This document shows, piece after piece, positions 51,427 to 60,171 of a DNA stretch of 64,000 bases (the first letter of the stretch is position 1; each line of letters begins with the position of its first letter). The notes under the pieces were generated by a model that saw nothing but the letters and a program-made list of their open reading frames with translations, had not been told where the DNA came from and did no database searches. Origin of the DNA: Paucibacter sp. KCTC 42545 (GTDB lineage Bacteria > Pseudomonadota > Gammaproteobacteria > Burkholderiales > Burkholderiaceae_C); contig NZ_CP013692.1 in the NCBI RefSeq assembly GCF_001477625.1, forward strand, positions 4,960,001 to 5,024,000. The letters are read 5' to 3'. The position numbers and the translations under genes are program-made.

Positions 51427-53103
51427 ATGCTTCGCATCACCGAACTCCGCCTGCCGCTTGACCATGCCGAGGACGCGCTGCGCCCCGCTGTTGTGCAAGC
51501 CCTGGGCCTGGCGAGCGATGCGCAGCTCTTGAACTTCACCGTCTTCAAGCGCAGCTATGACGCGCGCAAGCGCTCGGCCATTCTGCTGATCTACACGGTC
51601 GACTGTGAGCTGGCCGCCGGGCTTGAGTCCGAAGTGCTGGCGCGTCATGCCGCCAACCCGCACATCAAGCCTTCGCCCGACACCAGCTACAAATTTGTCG
51701 GCCACGCGCCGGCGGATTTCTACGCCGCCGAGTCCCGGCCGCGCCCGGTGGTGATCGGCTTTGGCCCCTGCGGCATCTTTGCCGCCTTGATCCTGGCCCA
51801 AATGGGCTTGCGCCCCATCGTGCTGGAGCGCGGCAAGCAAGTGCGTGAGCGCACCAAGGACACCTGGGGCCTGTGGCGCCAGAGCGAGCTCAACCCGGAG
51901 TCGAATGTGCAATTCGGCGAAGGGGGCGCGGGCACCTTCTCGGACGGCAAGCTGTGGAGCCAGATCTCCGACCCACGCCACCTCACCCGCAAAGTGCTGA
52001 CCGAATTCGTCAAGGCCGGCGCGCCGGAAGAGATTCTGTACGTCAGCAAGCCGCACATCGGCACCTTCCGCCTGGTGTCCATGGTGATCAAGATGCGCGC
52101 CGACATCGAGGCCCTGGGCGGCGAGATCCGCTTCGAGCAAAAGGTCACCGACGTCTTGATCGAAGACGGCCCCAAGGGCAAACATATTCGCGGTGTGAGC
52201 TTGGCCAGCGGCGAGCAGATCCGCACCGATCACGTCGTGCTGGCGCTGGGCCACAGCGCCCGCGACACCTTCACCATGCTGCACGAGCGCGGCGTGTTCA
52301 TGGAGGCCAAGCCTTTCTCGATCGGCTACCGTATCGAGCATCCGCAAAGCCTGATCGACAAGGCCCGTTTCGGCCCCAATGCCGGCAACGAGATTTTGGG
52401 CGCGGCCGATTACAAGCTGGTGCACCACGCCAAAAACGGTCGCTCGGTCTACAGCTTTTGCATGTGCCCCGGTGGCACGGTGGTGGCGGCCACGTCCGAG
52501 CCCGAGCGTGTGGTCACCAACGGCATGAGCCAGTATTCGCGCAATGAGCGCAATGCCAATGCCGGCATCGTCGTCGGCATCAGCCCGCAAGACTATCGGC
52601 AAGACGGCAAGACCGACGGCCCGGTGAGCCCGCTCGACGGCATGGCCTTCCAGCGCATCTGGGAAAGCCGCGCCTACGAGCTGGGTGAGGGCGGCTACAA
52701 AGCCCCCGGCGCGCTGGTGGGCGACTTCATCAAACGCCAGCGCAGCCGCGTGCTGGGCAATGTGGAGCCGTCTTACAAGCCCGGCATCACGCTGACCGAT
52801 TTGCAGCAAAAAGGCCGCGGCAGCTTGCCGGAGTACTGCCTGGACGCGATCCGCGAGGCCTTGCCCGCGTTTGAGCGCCAGATCCGCGGCTTCTCCATGC
52901 CCGATGCGGTGCTGACCGGGGTGGAAACACGCACCTCCTCACCGCTGCGCATCACCCGTGGGCGCGACTACCAAAGCCTCAACGTCAAGGGCTTGTACCC
53001 CGCCGGTGAAGGTGCGGGTTATGCCGGCGGCATCATGTCCGCGGGGGTCGATGGCATCGAGGTGGCCGAGGCTCTGGCCAGCGCGATGCTGGCAGCGGGC
53101 TGA
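51427..53103 (+). CDS. FAD-dependent dehydrogenase (COG2509 type)
   Basis: 558 residues. An N-terminal ferredoxin-like segment (about 1-95, LRLPLDHAEDALRPAVVQALG, FTVFKRSYDARKRSAILLIYTV) precedes a FAD-binding Rossmann motif PVVIGFGPCGIFAALILAQMGLRPIVLERG with a GxGPxG fingerprint. Further signatures are NVQFGEGGAGTFSDGKL, SVYSFCMCPGGTVVAATSE and LYPAGEGAGYAGGIMSAGVDG. This is the conserved 'uncharacterised FAD-dependent dehydrogenase' family; substrate unknown. It is alone, convergent with the sensor kinase gene. Confidence 0.88.
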   Translation: MLRITELRLPLDHAEDALRPAVVQALGLASDAQLLNFTVFKRSYDARKRSAILLIYTVDCELAAGLESEVLARHAANPHIKPSPDTSYKFVGHAPADFYAAESRPRPVVIGFGPCGIFAALILAQMGLRPIVLERGKQVRERTKDTWGLWRQSELNPESNVQFGEGGAGTFSDGKLWSQISDPRHLTRKVLTEFVKAGAPEEILYVSKPHIGTFRLVSMVIKMRADIEALGGEIRFEQKVTDVLIEDGPKGKHIRGVSLASGEQIRTDHVVLALGHSARDTFTMLHERGVFMEAKPFSIGYRIEHPQSLIDKARFGPNAGNEILGAADYKLVHHAKNGRSVYSFCMCPGGTVVAATSEPERVVTNGMSQYSRNERNANAGIVVGISPQDYRQDGKTDGPVSPLDGMAFQRIWESRAYELGEGGYKAPGALVGDFIKRQRSRVLGNVEPSYKPGITLTDLQQKGRGSLPEYCLDAIREALPAFERQIRGFSMPDAVLTGVETRTSSPLRITRGRDYQSLNVKGLYPAGEGAGYAGGIMSAGVDGIEVAEALASAMLAAG

Positions 53104-53138
53104 TCGGCGCTGGTCAGCCTAAGTAAGCGCCAATCAGC
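53099..53138. terminator. Hairpin between convergent genes
   Basis: GCTGATCGGCGCT (53099-53111) and AGCGCCAATCAGC (53126-53138) pair at 12 of 13 positions around a 14-nt loop, covering the stop codon of the FAD dehydrogenase. Likely terminates transcripts in the convergent gap; no T-run. Confidence 0.45.
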
Positions 53139-53201
53139 AAGTGGCCGCAGCTTTCTCGGCCCTCTTGCCTGATCGCAACCAGCAGGCTTGATCGCTGGGA
53201 T

Positions 53202-55286
53202 CTAGCTTTGCTGCAAGGGCAGTAGCAAGACAATCTTGCAGCCCTGACCCGGCGCGCTGTCGATCTTGACTTGGCCGCCCATCAGGTCGCAAACCAAGCT
53301 GTTGACGTAGCTCAGGCCCAGGCCGGTGCCGCTCTGCCCCAGCTGGGTGGTGAAAAAAGGCTCCAGCACATGGGGCAGGTGTTCGGCGGCAATGCCGCGG
53401 CCGTCGTCCTGCCAGCTCAGTTGCAAATGCGCGGGCTTGGCGTGGGCCAAGCCAATTTGAATCAGGCCTGTTTGGCCTGGCGTGAAGCCGTGCAGCAAGC
53501 TGTTTTCAAATAATTGCTGCAGGGCTTCGTCCAATGCGCGCGGGTAGCCCTGGAGGCGCCAGGCCGCGGGCGCTGGCTCGAGCTGAATCCGCACGCCGCT
53601 GTCGGCCAGCTTCGCCTGCCAGCTTTCCAGGCAAGTGCGCAGCAGCTGCACGACATCAAAGTCCACGCGAGCTTCGTCATGCTGGCTGATGGCCAAGGCC
53701 TTGAAGCGCTGCACCAGGGTGGCGGCGCGCTCGAGTGCGCGGTCGATCACGGCGCTGCCGCTTTGCAACGTGGCCAGGCTGCTTTGCAATTCACTGCGGC
53801 GCATCTGATTGGTCTGCAGGTCGGCCAGCAAATGGGTGCAGCTGGCTTGCATGGTGCTGGCCGCCATGCGGGCATTGCCGAGCGGTGTGTTCATCTCGTG
53901 GGCCACGCCCACCACCATGCGCGACAAGGCCAGTTGCTGTTCCTGGCGCATCAGCGCTTGCATGGCGGTTTCCAGCTCGCGGCTGCGCAGGCGCACCTGG
54001 TCTTCCAGTTCATCGTGGGCGGCTTGCAGCTCGGCTTCGGCGGCACGGCGGGTGCGGGCTTCGGCCTGCAGTTCCGCCAAGGCCTGTTGCAACTGGGCAT
54101 TGCGCTGGGCCAGCGAACCTTCCAGCAAGATGCCTTGTTCGGCCAGCTGCGCATTGCGTTGCTGCAGCTTGGGCCGCTCCATCACATCGTCCACCGTGTC
54201 GGCCAGGGTCTTGGACAGCTTGCGCCGCAACTCCACCTGCAGATGCAGCAACTCCTGGCTGGCGGCCAGGGCCTGCTCGAAGCGGCCTTGCTGACGCCCC
54301 AGGCGCACGATGGTGGCCAGTGCGGCTTCGCAAATATGTTGATGCACGCCTTCTTGCCCGCGCAGCGAGTCGGCCAGATCCAGCAAGTCCGCCCATCCTG
54401 CGTCGGCTGACTCGCTTTGGCAGGCCAGCATGGCGGCGCACAGGCGCCGCCAACCGCGCCAGACCGTGCTGATGCCCAGAGGCGCCAGCGTCTCCTCGCA
54501 GACCAAATCGAACTGCGTCAAATGTTGCTGGGCCGCTACTGACTGGCCCAGAGTGGCGTTGACCACGGCCAGATTCAAATGCGAGATGGTGGCGCGCGTG
54601 GTCATGCCGGCCGCGCGGGCAACTTGCAAGGATTGCTGATGCATGTCCAAGCAGGCGGCCCAATGCGGCCCCGCCTCGGATTCAGGCAGATTGCTGGCGA
54701 GGAAGAAATGGGCCGAAGCCGTGCTGTTCAAGACGGCGCAGATGGCGCTGGGTTGCAGCAAGTCGCGCCTGGCCAGCAGCGCGGCGCTGCGTGTGATCAC
54801 TTCGGCGTAAAGCTCGGCATCCACCAGGGCCGCGCACAAGGCACAGCCCAGTGCGGCGGCTTGGTGGCCGCGGCCAGCGCGGGTCAGCAGGTCCATCGCC
54901 ATGGCGGCGCTGTGCAGGGCGGAGTGATGCAGACGCAGGCGGAACTGCACGATCTGCAGCGACTCCCAGGCCCAGGCCTGCGCCAGCACCGAGCCCATGG
55001 CCTTGGCCAGCTCCAGCCGCACCGAGCCTTCTTGCAACTGCTGGCTCAAGCTCTTGCCTGAGCGATTGGTGCTGGGATATTCGCGCAGCAATTCCGCGAG
55101 CAAGGTTTGCTCGGGGCTCAGCTCGGCCTTGGACAGGGCTTGCAGCGCGGCGTGCAGGGCGTCGCCATCCAGGTTGTCGCAGAGCTGCTTGCAGGCGTCC
55201 AGCCGCGACGCGATGTCGTCAGGGGCCGCCACCGCCGTAGTCGCCGGCTGGGGCTGAACTGCTTGCGATGAATGGGCCTCGCTCAT
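53202..55286 (-). CDS. Sensor histidine kinase with helical-repeat (TPR-like) N-terminus
   Basis: 694 residues from ATG 55286. The N-terminal 380 residues have an all-helical, Ala/Leu-rich pattern (many paired helices with LALA-type spacing) like TPR-type sensors, with no membrane helix or periplasmic part. A long coiled coil (about 385-450) leads to a kinase core with VVGVAHEMNTPLGNARMAAST (H in AHEMNTP) and a HATPase with LFENSLLHG, DDGRGI and GTGLGLSYVNSLV. The AHEMNTPLG type lacks a linked regulator here. It is probably cytoplasmic, sensing a protein partner. Confidence 0.85.
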   Translation of the reverse strand: MSEAHSSQAVQPQPATTAVAAPDDIASRLDACKQLCDNLDGDALHAALQALSKAELSPEQTLLAELLREYPSTNRSGKSLSQQLQEGSVRLELAKAMGSVLAQAWAWESLQIVQFRLRLHHSALHSAAMAMDLLTRAGRGHQAAALGCALCAALVDAELYAEVITRSAALLARRDLLQPSAICAVLNSTASAHFFLASNLPESEAGPHWAACLDMHQQSLQVARAAGMTTRATISHLNLAVVNATLGQSVAAQQHLTQFDLVCEETLAPLGISTVWRGWRRLCAAMLACQSESADAGWADLLDLADSLRGQEGVHQHICEAALATIVRLGRQQGRFEQALAASQELLHLQVELRRKLSKTLADTVDDVMERPKLQQRNAQLAEQGILLEGSLAQRNAQLQQALAELQAEARTRRAAEAELQAAHDELEDQVRLRSRELETAMQALMRQEQQLALSRMVVGVAHEMNTPLGNARMAASTMQASCTHLLADLQTNQMRRSELQSSLATLQSGSAVIDRALERAATLVQRFKALAISQHDEARVDFDVVQLLRTCLESWQAKLADSGVRIQLEPAPAAWRLQGYPRALDEALQQLFENSLLHGFTPGQTGLIQIGLAHAKPAHLQLSWQDDGRGIAAEHLPHVLEPFFTTQLGQSGTGLGLSYVNSLVCDLMGGQVKIDSAPGQGCKIVLLLPLQQS

Positions 55287-55395
55287 GCTGGCACGAGTTG
55301 AGTCGCAAAATGTGAATAGCACCATTCTGCGCCAAAGCCGGCCGGTCTGCTGCTGAGCAGACCGTTGAAACGTCGGTGAAATCCCGAAAGCTTCG

Positions 55396-55656
55396 TTAGC
55401 GCGATTCGCCGGGTTCAGCCGCGGCGATCATCATGTCGATCAGCTCTTTGACGAATTCCAGGGCTTCTTCGGGCGTGGCGAAGTAGTACTCCTGCCCCAG
55501 GTCCGCCACATCGCCCTCCGGGCCGATGTGCACCACCGACCAGCCCTCCGCGCCGCCGCCTATGGCGCAGACGCCGAAGCTGCCCGGCGCCAGCTCTTTG
55601 GCTGAGCCGGCGGTGATGAAAATGTCTTTGTCTTGGTGGGAGTAATAGCGTTTCAC
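55396..55656 (-). CDS. Small hypothetical protein (86 residues)
   Basis: GTG start at 55656 in the phase that opens MKRYYSHQDKDIFITAGSAKELAPGSFGV. It is a compact acidic protein without signal peptide or membrane helix, ending in a helix (PEEALEFVKELIDMMIAAAEPGESR). The codon use looks genuine and the reading is conserved-looking, but I recognise no family. No clear ribosome site precedes the GTG. It is divergent from the DUF427 gene, 59 bp apart. Confidence 0.5.
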   Translation of the reverse strand: MKRYYSHQDKDIFITAGSAKELAPGSFGVCAIGGGAEGWSVVHIGPEGDVADLGQEYYFATPEEALEFVKELIDMMIAAAEPGESR

Positions 55657-55715
55657 CTCGCCATTGTCGGTGCTGGCTATAGTCCCCCACGATCAGTCAG
55701 CAAAGAGGGCGTGAA

Positions 55716-55994
55716 ATGAAAGCAGTTTGGAACGGTGTGGTGATCGCCGAGAGCGACAAAACGGTGCTGGTGGAAGGCAACCACTACTTCCCGCCCGAGT
55801 CGCTCAAGCGCGAATACACCAGCTTCAGCAACCACCGCACCGGTTGCGCGTGGAAGGGCCAGGCGCATTACCTGAGCTTGTTCGTCAACGGCGAGATGAA
55901 TCCGGACGCGGTCTGGTTCTACCCGGAGCCCACCGAGGCGGCGGCGGAAATCAAGGGCCATTACGCCTTTTGGAAAGGCGTGCAGGTGCTGTGA
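55716..55994 (+). CDS. DUF427 domain protein
   Basis: 92 residues, the usual single-domain length. The conserved order is visible: MKAVWNGVVIAESDKTVLVEGNHYFPPESLKREY, TGCAWKGQAHYLSLFVNG and AVWFYPEPTEAAAEIKGHYAFWKGVQV. DUF427 is a small beta-tent fold of unknown function, cytoplasmic. GAGGGCG precedes the ATG by 6 bp. The gene stands alone. Confidence 0.92.
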   Translation: MKAVWNGVVIAESDKTVLVEGNHYFPPESLKREYTSFSNHRTGCAWKGQAHYLSLFVNGEMNPDAVWFYPEPTEAAAEIKGHYAFWKGVQVL

Positions 55995-56031
55995 TTGCAG
56001 CCCTGTGGCGCTAGGTGCTGCAGGCTAGGCC

Positions 56032-56217
56032 TCAGCGCGGCGGTGGCGACTGGCCTTGCGAGCTGGCGCTGCTCAGCGTTGTCAGCACGATGCCCTGGCC
56101 TTCGGCGCTGAGGAAGAGGTCTTGAATCAAGACACCGGCAAAGATCGCCAGCACCGCCACCAAGAGCGCCATATGCAGGCCGCCTTCAGAAAACACATGA
56201 AGTTTTGCGCTGGACAT
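56032..56217 (-). CDS. Small single-pass membrane protein (61 residues)
   Basis: ATG 56217 preceded by GGAG at 7 bp; the frame extends 20 codons further but without a site. A short N-terminal part (MSSAKLHVFSEGGLH) leads into one helix (about 16-36, MALLVAVLAIFAGVLIQDLFL) and a Ser/Gln/Pro-rich tail. No family recognised. It is probably in the inner membrane. It lies convergent with the DUF427 gene and about 140 bp from the end of mltA on the same strand. Confidence 0.55.
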   Translation of the reverse strand: MSSAKLHVFSEGGLHMALLVAVLAIFAGVLIQDLFLSAEGQGIVLTTLSSASSQGQSPPPR

Positions 56218-56354
56218 GATGAACTCCTTGCCTGTCATTTGCGGTGATTTGCTGGGGGTCGAAACCCCGCGTCCCACCGCTCAACTCTAGGCCGCAGCGC
56301 GCGGTTTATCCAGCCGCAATTGCCGCGCACTCCATAGTGCTGGCGAGTGCCGAT

Positions 56355-57545
56355 TCAGCGGCTGGTGCCAGTGCCGTCGTCCGGCCACAGCGCCCACAGC
56401 CGCAGCGGTTGCTTCATGCGCCCGGCCTGGGTTTCGGCCTCGCGGCCCCAGCCCCAGAAGTAGTCGGCCCGCACCGCGCCGACGATGGCGCTGCCGGTGT
56501 CCTGCGCCATGGCCAGGCGGCGCAGGGGCTGGCTGCTCAGGGGCTCGCTGGCATCCAGCCATACGGGCGTGCCATAGGGCACGCTGTTGCGGTCCACCGC
56601 GATGGAGCGGCCCGGTGTCAGCGGCACACCCTGGGCGCCGCGCGGGCCCAGGTTCAGGTCGGGCAGGGCTTCTTCGCGGAAGAAGACGTAGCGGGGGTTG
56701 GTCCACAGCAGCTCGTTGCTGCGCTGCGGATTGCGGCGCAGCCAGTCGCGGATTTGCGGCCAGGAGGCCTCGCCGGGGCGCAATTCGCCGCGCTCGATTA
56801 AGGTCTTGCCGATCGATTGGTAGGGGTGGTCGTTATGCCCCGCAAAAGCCAGGCGCACCCATTGCTGGCTGCCGTCCAGGCTGGAAAAACGCACGCGGCC
56901 GGAGCCTTGGATTTGCAGCACCAGCAGGTCCAGCGGGTCATCCAGATAAGCCAGTTCGCGCTCGCGCAAACGGGCTTTCACGGCCGGCTCGGACTCGATT
57001 TGCTGGCGGGTGAAATAGGGGCGGCGCTGCTGCAGATCCGCCGGCGCACCGAGCACCGGCACCTTGAAGGCACCTTGCGGCCGCCGCGTGGCTTCCAGCT
57101 GCGGTTCGAAATAACCGGTCAGCAGGCCTTGGGTTTCGCCCTCCAGGCTTTCCACCCGGTAGGGGCGGAGATGTTGCATCAGCCACAGGCTGGCGCTGGT
57201 GTCGTCTGTGGGGGGCGGCTCCATGCGGGCGCGGGCGCAAACCGCCGCCCAGCCCGGCGCCGGGCGGGCGCAGCTTTGCAGCAAGGCGGGCCATAGCTCG
57301 GTAGCGCGATCTTGGCCCCAGCCGGGCAGCTCGCTCCAGTCGGCGGCCACCCAGCGCGAGCGCTCGCGCAGCAAGACCTGGCGCTGGCGCGGCGCTTGTT
57401 CTTCCAGCGCCGGCGTGGCGGCGGGCGGGGGTGTGCTTGGCTTGACCGGTGGGGCAGGCGGCGCAGCGCAAGCCACCAGCAGCCCTAGAATCGCCAGCGC
57501 CGCCAGGCTGCCCCGCAGCCGGCCAACCCGGGACGGAGAAGACAT
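56355..57545 (-). CDS. mltA: Membrane-bound lytic murein transglycosylase A
   Basis: 396 residues from ATG 57545, giving a lipoprotein signal (RGSLAALAILGLLVAC lipobox); the frame extends 27 codons further. The MltA barrel and 3D domain are clear: LLTGYFEPQLEATR, DPLDLLVLQIQGSGRVRF, GRSIAVDRNSVPYGTPVWLD and MAQDTGSAIVGAVRADYFWGWG, which contains the catalytic Asp (RADYFWG). It cleaves peptidoglycan glycan strands to 1,6-anhydromuropeptides from the outer-membrane inner leaflet. Its start CAT overlaps the ATG of a divergent 39-residue frame. Confidence 0.93.
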   Translation of the reverse strand: MSSPSRVGRLRGSLAALAILGLLVACAAPPAPPVKPSTPPPAATPALEEQAPRQRQVLLRERSRWVAADWSELPGWGQDRATELWPALLQSCARPAPGWAAVCARARMEPPPTDDTSASLWLMQHLRPYRVESLEGETQGLLTGYFEPQLEATRRPQGAFKVPVLGAPADLQQRRPYFTRQQIESEPAVKARLRERELAYLDDPLDLLVLQIQGSGRVRFSSLDGSQQWVRLAFAGHNDHPYQSIGKTLIERGELRPGEASWPQIRDWLRRNPQRSNELLWTNPRYVFFREEALPDLNLGPRGAQGVPLTPGRSIAVDRNSVPYGTPVWLDASEPLSSQPLRRLAMAQDTGSAIVGAVRADYFWGWGREAETQAGRMKQPLRLWALWPDDGTGTSR

Positions 57546-57663
57546 GGCTGTGATCTTGCTGGAGGCTTTGCTGGCCTTGGCGCTATTGGTGTTCATCGTG
57601 TGGTGGACCATGTTCTCCGGCCGCAAAGGGGGCGAGCGCCGGGGCGATCGGGATCAAGAATAA
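57544..57663 (+). CDS. 39-residue single-pass membrane protein, divergent from mltA
   Basis: The frame is MAVILLEALLALALLVFIVW followed by WTMFSGRK and a charged GGERRGDRDQE tail. GGAG lies 6 bp before the ATG, which is better than the site for mltA on the other strand. One membrane helix (about 2-24) with a positive cytosolic tail is predicted. The start codons of this frame and mltA share CATG, so the two cannot both be translated from non-overlapping leaders. No family is recognised; small size means chance is not excluded. Confidence 0.45.
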   Translation: MAVILLEALLALALLVFIVWWTMFSGRKGGERRGDRDQE

Positions 57664-57684
57664 GCCAAGCCCGCTCTGCCCGCC

Positions 57685-59733
57685 TTAGGCCTTGTCTTGT
57701 GTCGCGGCTTCGGCTTTGGGCGGTAAGAAGAAGCTGCGCGGGTGCTGCCGCAGGCGCTGCCAGATCGCCGCAGTGACCCGCGAGCGATCAGCCAACCGGA
57801 TGCCACGTGAACGCAGGGCCACCTTCAATGCCAGGTAGAAGCTCACGCCCAGATTGAGCAAGCCGGTGGCCGCAATGCCGGCCACACACCACCAGAAAGC
57901 GCTCAGGTGGAAGATGCCCAGGCCCAATGCACCGACGCTTGCGGCCAGCTGCCCGGTGGACAAGGTGACGTGGCGCACATCCAGCGGCAGGCCGATGAAG
58001 GCCAGCACCGGTGGCACCAGTCCCAGCATCATGCCCAGCGCCACATTGGCGGCCACGCCGCTGATGTTGTCGCGCCACCAACGTGCCCAGCGGGCCGCGC
58101 GGTTGGCACCCAGCCGGTTGATGATGCTGGGGTTCCAGGCGATGGCGCTTTCCAGGCGGTGGAACACAAACCAGTTTTCCACCCAGCCAGCCACCAAGCT
58201 GCTGGCGAACAGCAGCACGCCGGTGAAGGCGGCGAACAAAACGGTTGGCCCCAGCAGGGTCAGGCCGTGCAGGACATAGTCCGCCTGCGCCGGGCCCACC
58301 AGAGGGGCACCAAACAGGGCGCGCCAGAGCAGTTGCACGCCCAGCACCACCGGCGCCACCACTGCCAGATTGCCCAGGATACCGGCGATCTGTGAGCGGA
58401 ATAGATTGGCCACCTCGTCGACAAAGCTCTCCAGCCCGCCTTCGGACTCGATGTGCTGCAGTTTCTGCGCCATCGCCGGGGCCGTCATGGCCGGCTGTTT
58501 GGTGGCCACGGTCCAGTGCAGCAAATGGATGATGAGAAAGCTCATCGCGTAATTGATGCCGGCCCAAAAGCCCGCCCACAGCGCGCTCAAGCCCAGGGCC
58601 ATGACCAGGAATTTGACGAAGGTGGTGCCGGCGATGATGGCGCCGCCGCCAGCGGCGTGGCGCAGCATGACACGGTAGTCAGCGCGGTCGCGGGTGATGT
58701 AGTGCTCGCCGGTTTCGGCGCTGCGTTCCGCCACCTTACGCGCCAGCAGCGAGTAATGGCGGGCGAACAGGGTGCGGATGCTGCGCCGCTCATGCCCCAC
58801 GCGAACCAGGGCAGCCAGCAGCCGTGCCAACTCTTGCTGCGGGTGCTCGCCGGCCAGGCAGTCCAGCAAGGCCTCGATGCGCTGGATGCGTGCCAGCAGC
58901 TGCTCCACCGAGAACATGATGTCCACCGAGACGCCGAACTGTTCCAGATGCTCGGGCACGCTATTGGCGGCCTTGCGGCAAGCGTCCAGCAGGGCGCGCA
59001 AAAAGGTCAGGGCTTGCAGCGTGGCTGCGCGGTCGTCGGCCTGCACGGCCAGGGTCAGCGCATCGCAGGCGCTGGCGAGTTGCTCGAAGGGTTTGGCGGT
59101 CAAGAGCGCCGTGCTCATGCGCCGGCGCAGCGTGCCGTTGAGGCCGGCGGAGCGCACCGCGCTGACCAGGGCGGTCAGGCCGAACAGCATGGGTTGCAAC
59201 CAGGGCTTCGCACGGCTGCCGTCCGCTGGGCCAGCTTCAGGCTTGCCGACTTCCAGCAAGCGCTCCAGGCGCAGCAAGGAGTTGGCATCGATGCCCAGCA
59301 GCCATTGCTCATCGGACTCTTCGGGGAAGAGCAGCTTGAACAGTTCGGCCAGATCGTTGGTGTCGGCGGTGCTGGGCAGCAGATGCTGGCCCAGGCGGTG
59401 GAAGAACTCGGGCCAGAAGGCCACGCGCGGGGCGAAGCCCACATCCACAAAAAGGCTGGCCGCGTCCAGATCGCGCCAGATCGAATTGAGCAGGCGCGAG
59501 ACCTTCAGCGCATGTTCGGGGTGGCGGTCCAGCACATTGAGCAGGTGCTTGAGCCGCAACAGCGGCAGCGGCGTTTGCACGGCGGCTTCCTCGCGCTCGG
59601 CCGGGTGGCGCAGCCACTCCAGCAAACGCGCCAGCCACAAATTGCGCGCCGCCATCTCCGCCCGTGGATCGGCGGCATTGAGCAGGGCGGTCAAATCCCA
59701 GGCAACGCTGCGGCGCAAGCCCAAAAGTGCCAT
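57685..59733 (-). CDS. Gcr-type 'site-specific recombinase' family membrane protein
   Basis: 682 residues matching the family called SpecificRecomb/Gcr (PF10136), common in betaproteobacteria. The first 330 residues are helical and soluble (RLKHLLNVLDRHPEHALKVSRLL, FARHYSLLARKVAERSAETGEHYITRDRADY), the second half has about six membrane helices (GTTFVKFLVMALGLSALWAGFWAG, and further to the C-terminus). I see no tyrosine or serine recombinase catalytic motif; the name comes from an early neisserial report. Its ATG overlaps the stop of apaG by one base (TGATG), so the pair is coupled. Confidence 0.8.
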   Translation of the reverse strand: MALLGLRRSVAWDLTALLNAADPRAEMAARNLWLARLLEWLRHPAEREEAAVQTPLPLLRLKHLLNVLDRHPEHALKVSRLLNSIWRDLDAASLFVDVGFAPRVAFWPEFFHRLGQHLLPSTADTNDLAELFKLLFPEESDEQWLLGIDANSLLRLERLLEVGKPEAGPADGSRAKPWLQPMLFGLTALVSAVRSAGLNGTLRRRMSTALLTAKPFEQLASACDALTLAVQADDRAATLQALTFLRALLDACRKAANSVPEHLEQFGVSVDIMFSVEQLLARIQRIEALLDCLAGEHPQQELARLLAALVRVGHERRSIRTLFARHYSLLARKVAERSAETGEHYITRDRADYRVMLRHAAGGGAIIAGTTFVKFLVMALGLSALWAGFWAGINYAMSFLIIHLLHWTVATKQPAMTAPAMAQKLQHIESEGGLESFVDEVANLFRSQIAGILGNLAVVAPVVLGVQLLWRALFGAPLVGPAQADYVLHGLTLLGPTVLFAAFTGVLLFASSLVAGWVENWFVFHRLESAIAWNPSIINRLGANRAARWARWWRDNISGVAANVALGMMLGLVPPVLAFIGLPLDVRHVTLSTGQLAASVGALGLGIFHLSAFWWCVAGIAATGLLNLGVSFYLALKVALRSRGIRLADRSRVTAAIWQRLRQHPRSFFLPPKAEAATQDKA

Positions 59734-60107
59734 CAGTGCAGGGCGCCGCTATCGGCCAGCATGAACTCGGGCACTTCGCTGTAGAACACCTCGGCGTCTT
59801 CGGTCACGCACAAAAAGCGCCCGCGCATGCTGCCTTGCTTGGTGCCGATCTGCGCCCAGCTGCTGTACTTGAAGCTCTGGCCCGGCGCCAGCAGCGGCTG
59901 ATGGCCGACGACGGCCAAGCCATCCACTTTTTGCTCATGGCCGCGTGCGTCGATGATGGTCCAGTGGCGGCCAATCAGCTGTGCCGAGATGTCGCCCACG
60001 TTCTCGACCGTGATCGTGTAGCTGAAGGCGAAAACACCTTGCTCGGCTTGAGTCTGCTCGGCCAGTACTTCGACCTGGGCACTGCATTTGAATTGGGGGT
60101 TTGCCAT
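59733..60107 (-). CDS. apaG: ApaG (Co2+/Mg2+ efflux-associated) protein
   Basis: 124 residues, the usual size. The single FN3-like domain shows VEVLAEQTQAEQGVFAFSYTITVENVGDISAQLIGRHWTIIDARG, VGHQPLLAPGQSFKYSSWAQIGTKQGSMRGRF, which is the ApaG signature including the nucleotide-like GxGxxG-type turn. Its function is still unclear. It overlaps the following gene by one base and is divergent from tag. No signal peptide. Confidence 0.95.
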   Translation of the reverse strand: MANPQFKCSAQVEVLAEQTQAEQGVFAFSYTITVENVGDISAQLIGRHWTIIDARGHEQKVDGLAVVGHQPLLAPGQSFKYSSWAQIGTKQGSMRGRFLCVTEDAEVFYSEVPEFMLADSGALH

Positions 60108-60171
60108 GGCGCTGATTCTAGGGCGGGCGCTATGCTGCGGGCCAAAGCCCCTTCAATGCAAGCGCAGCGCC

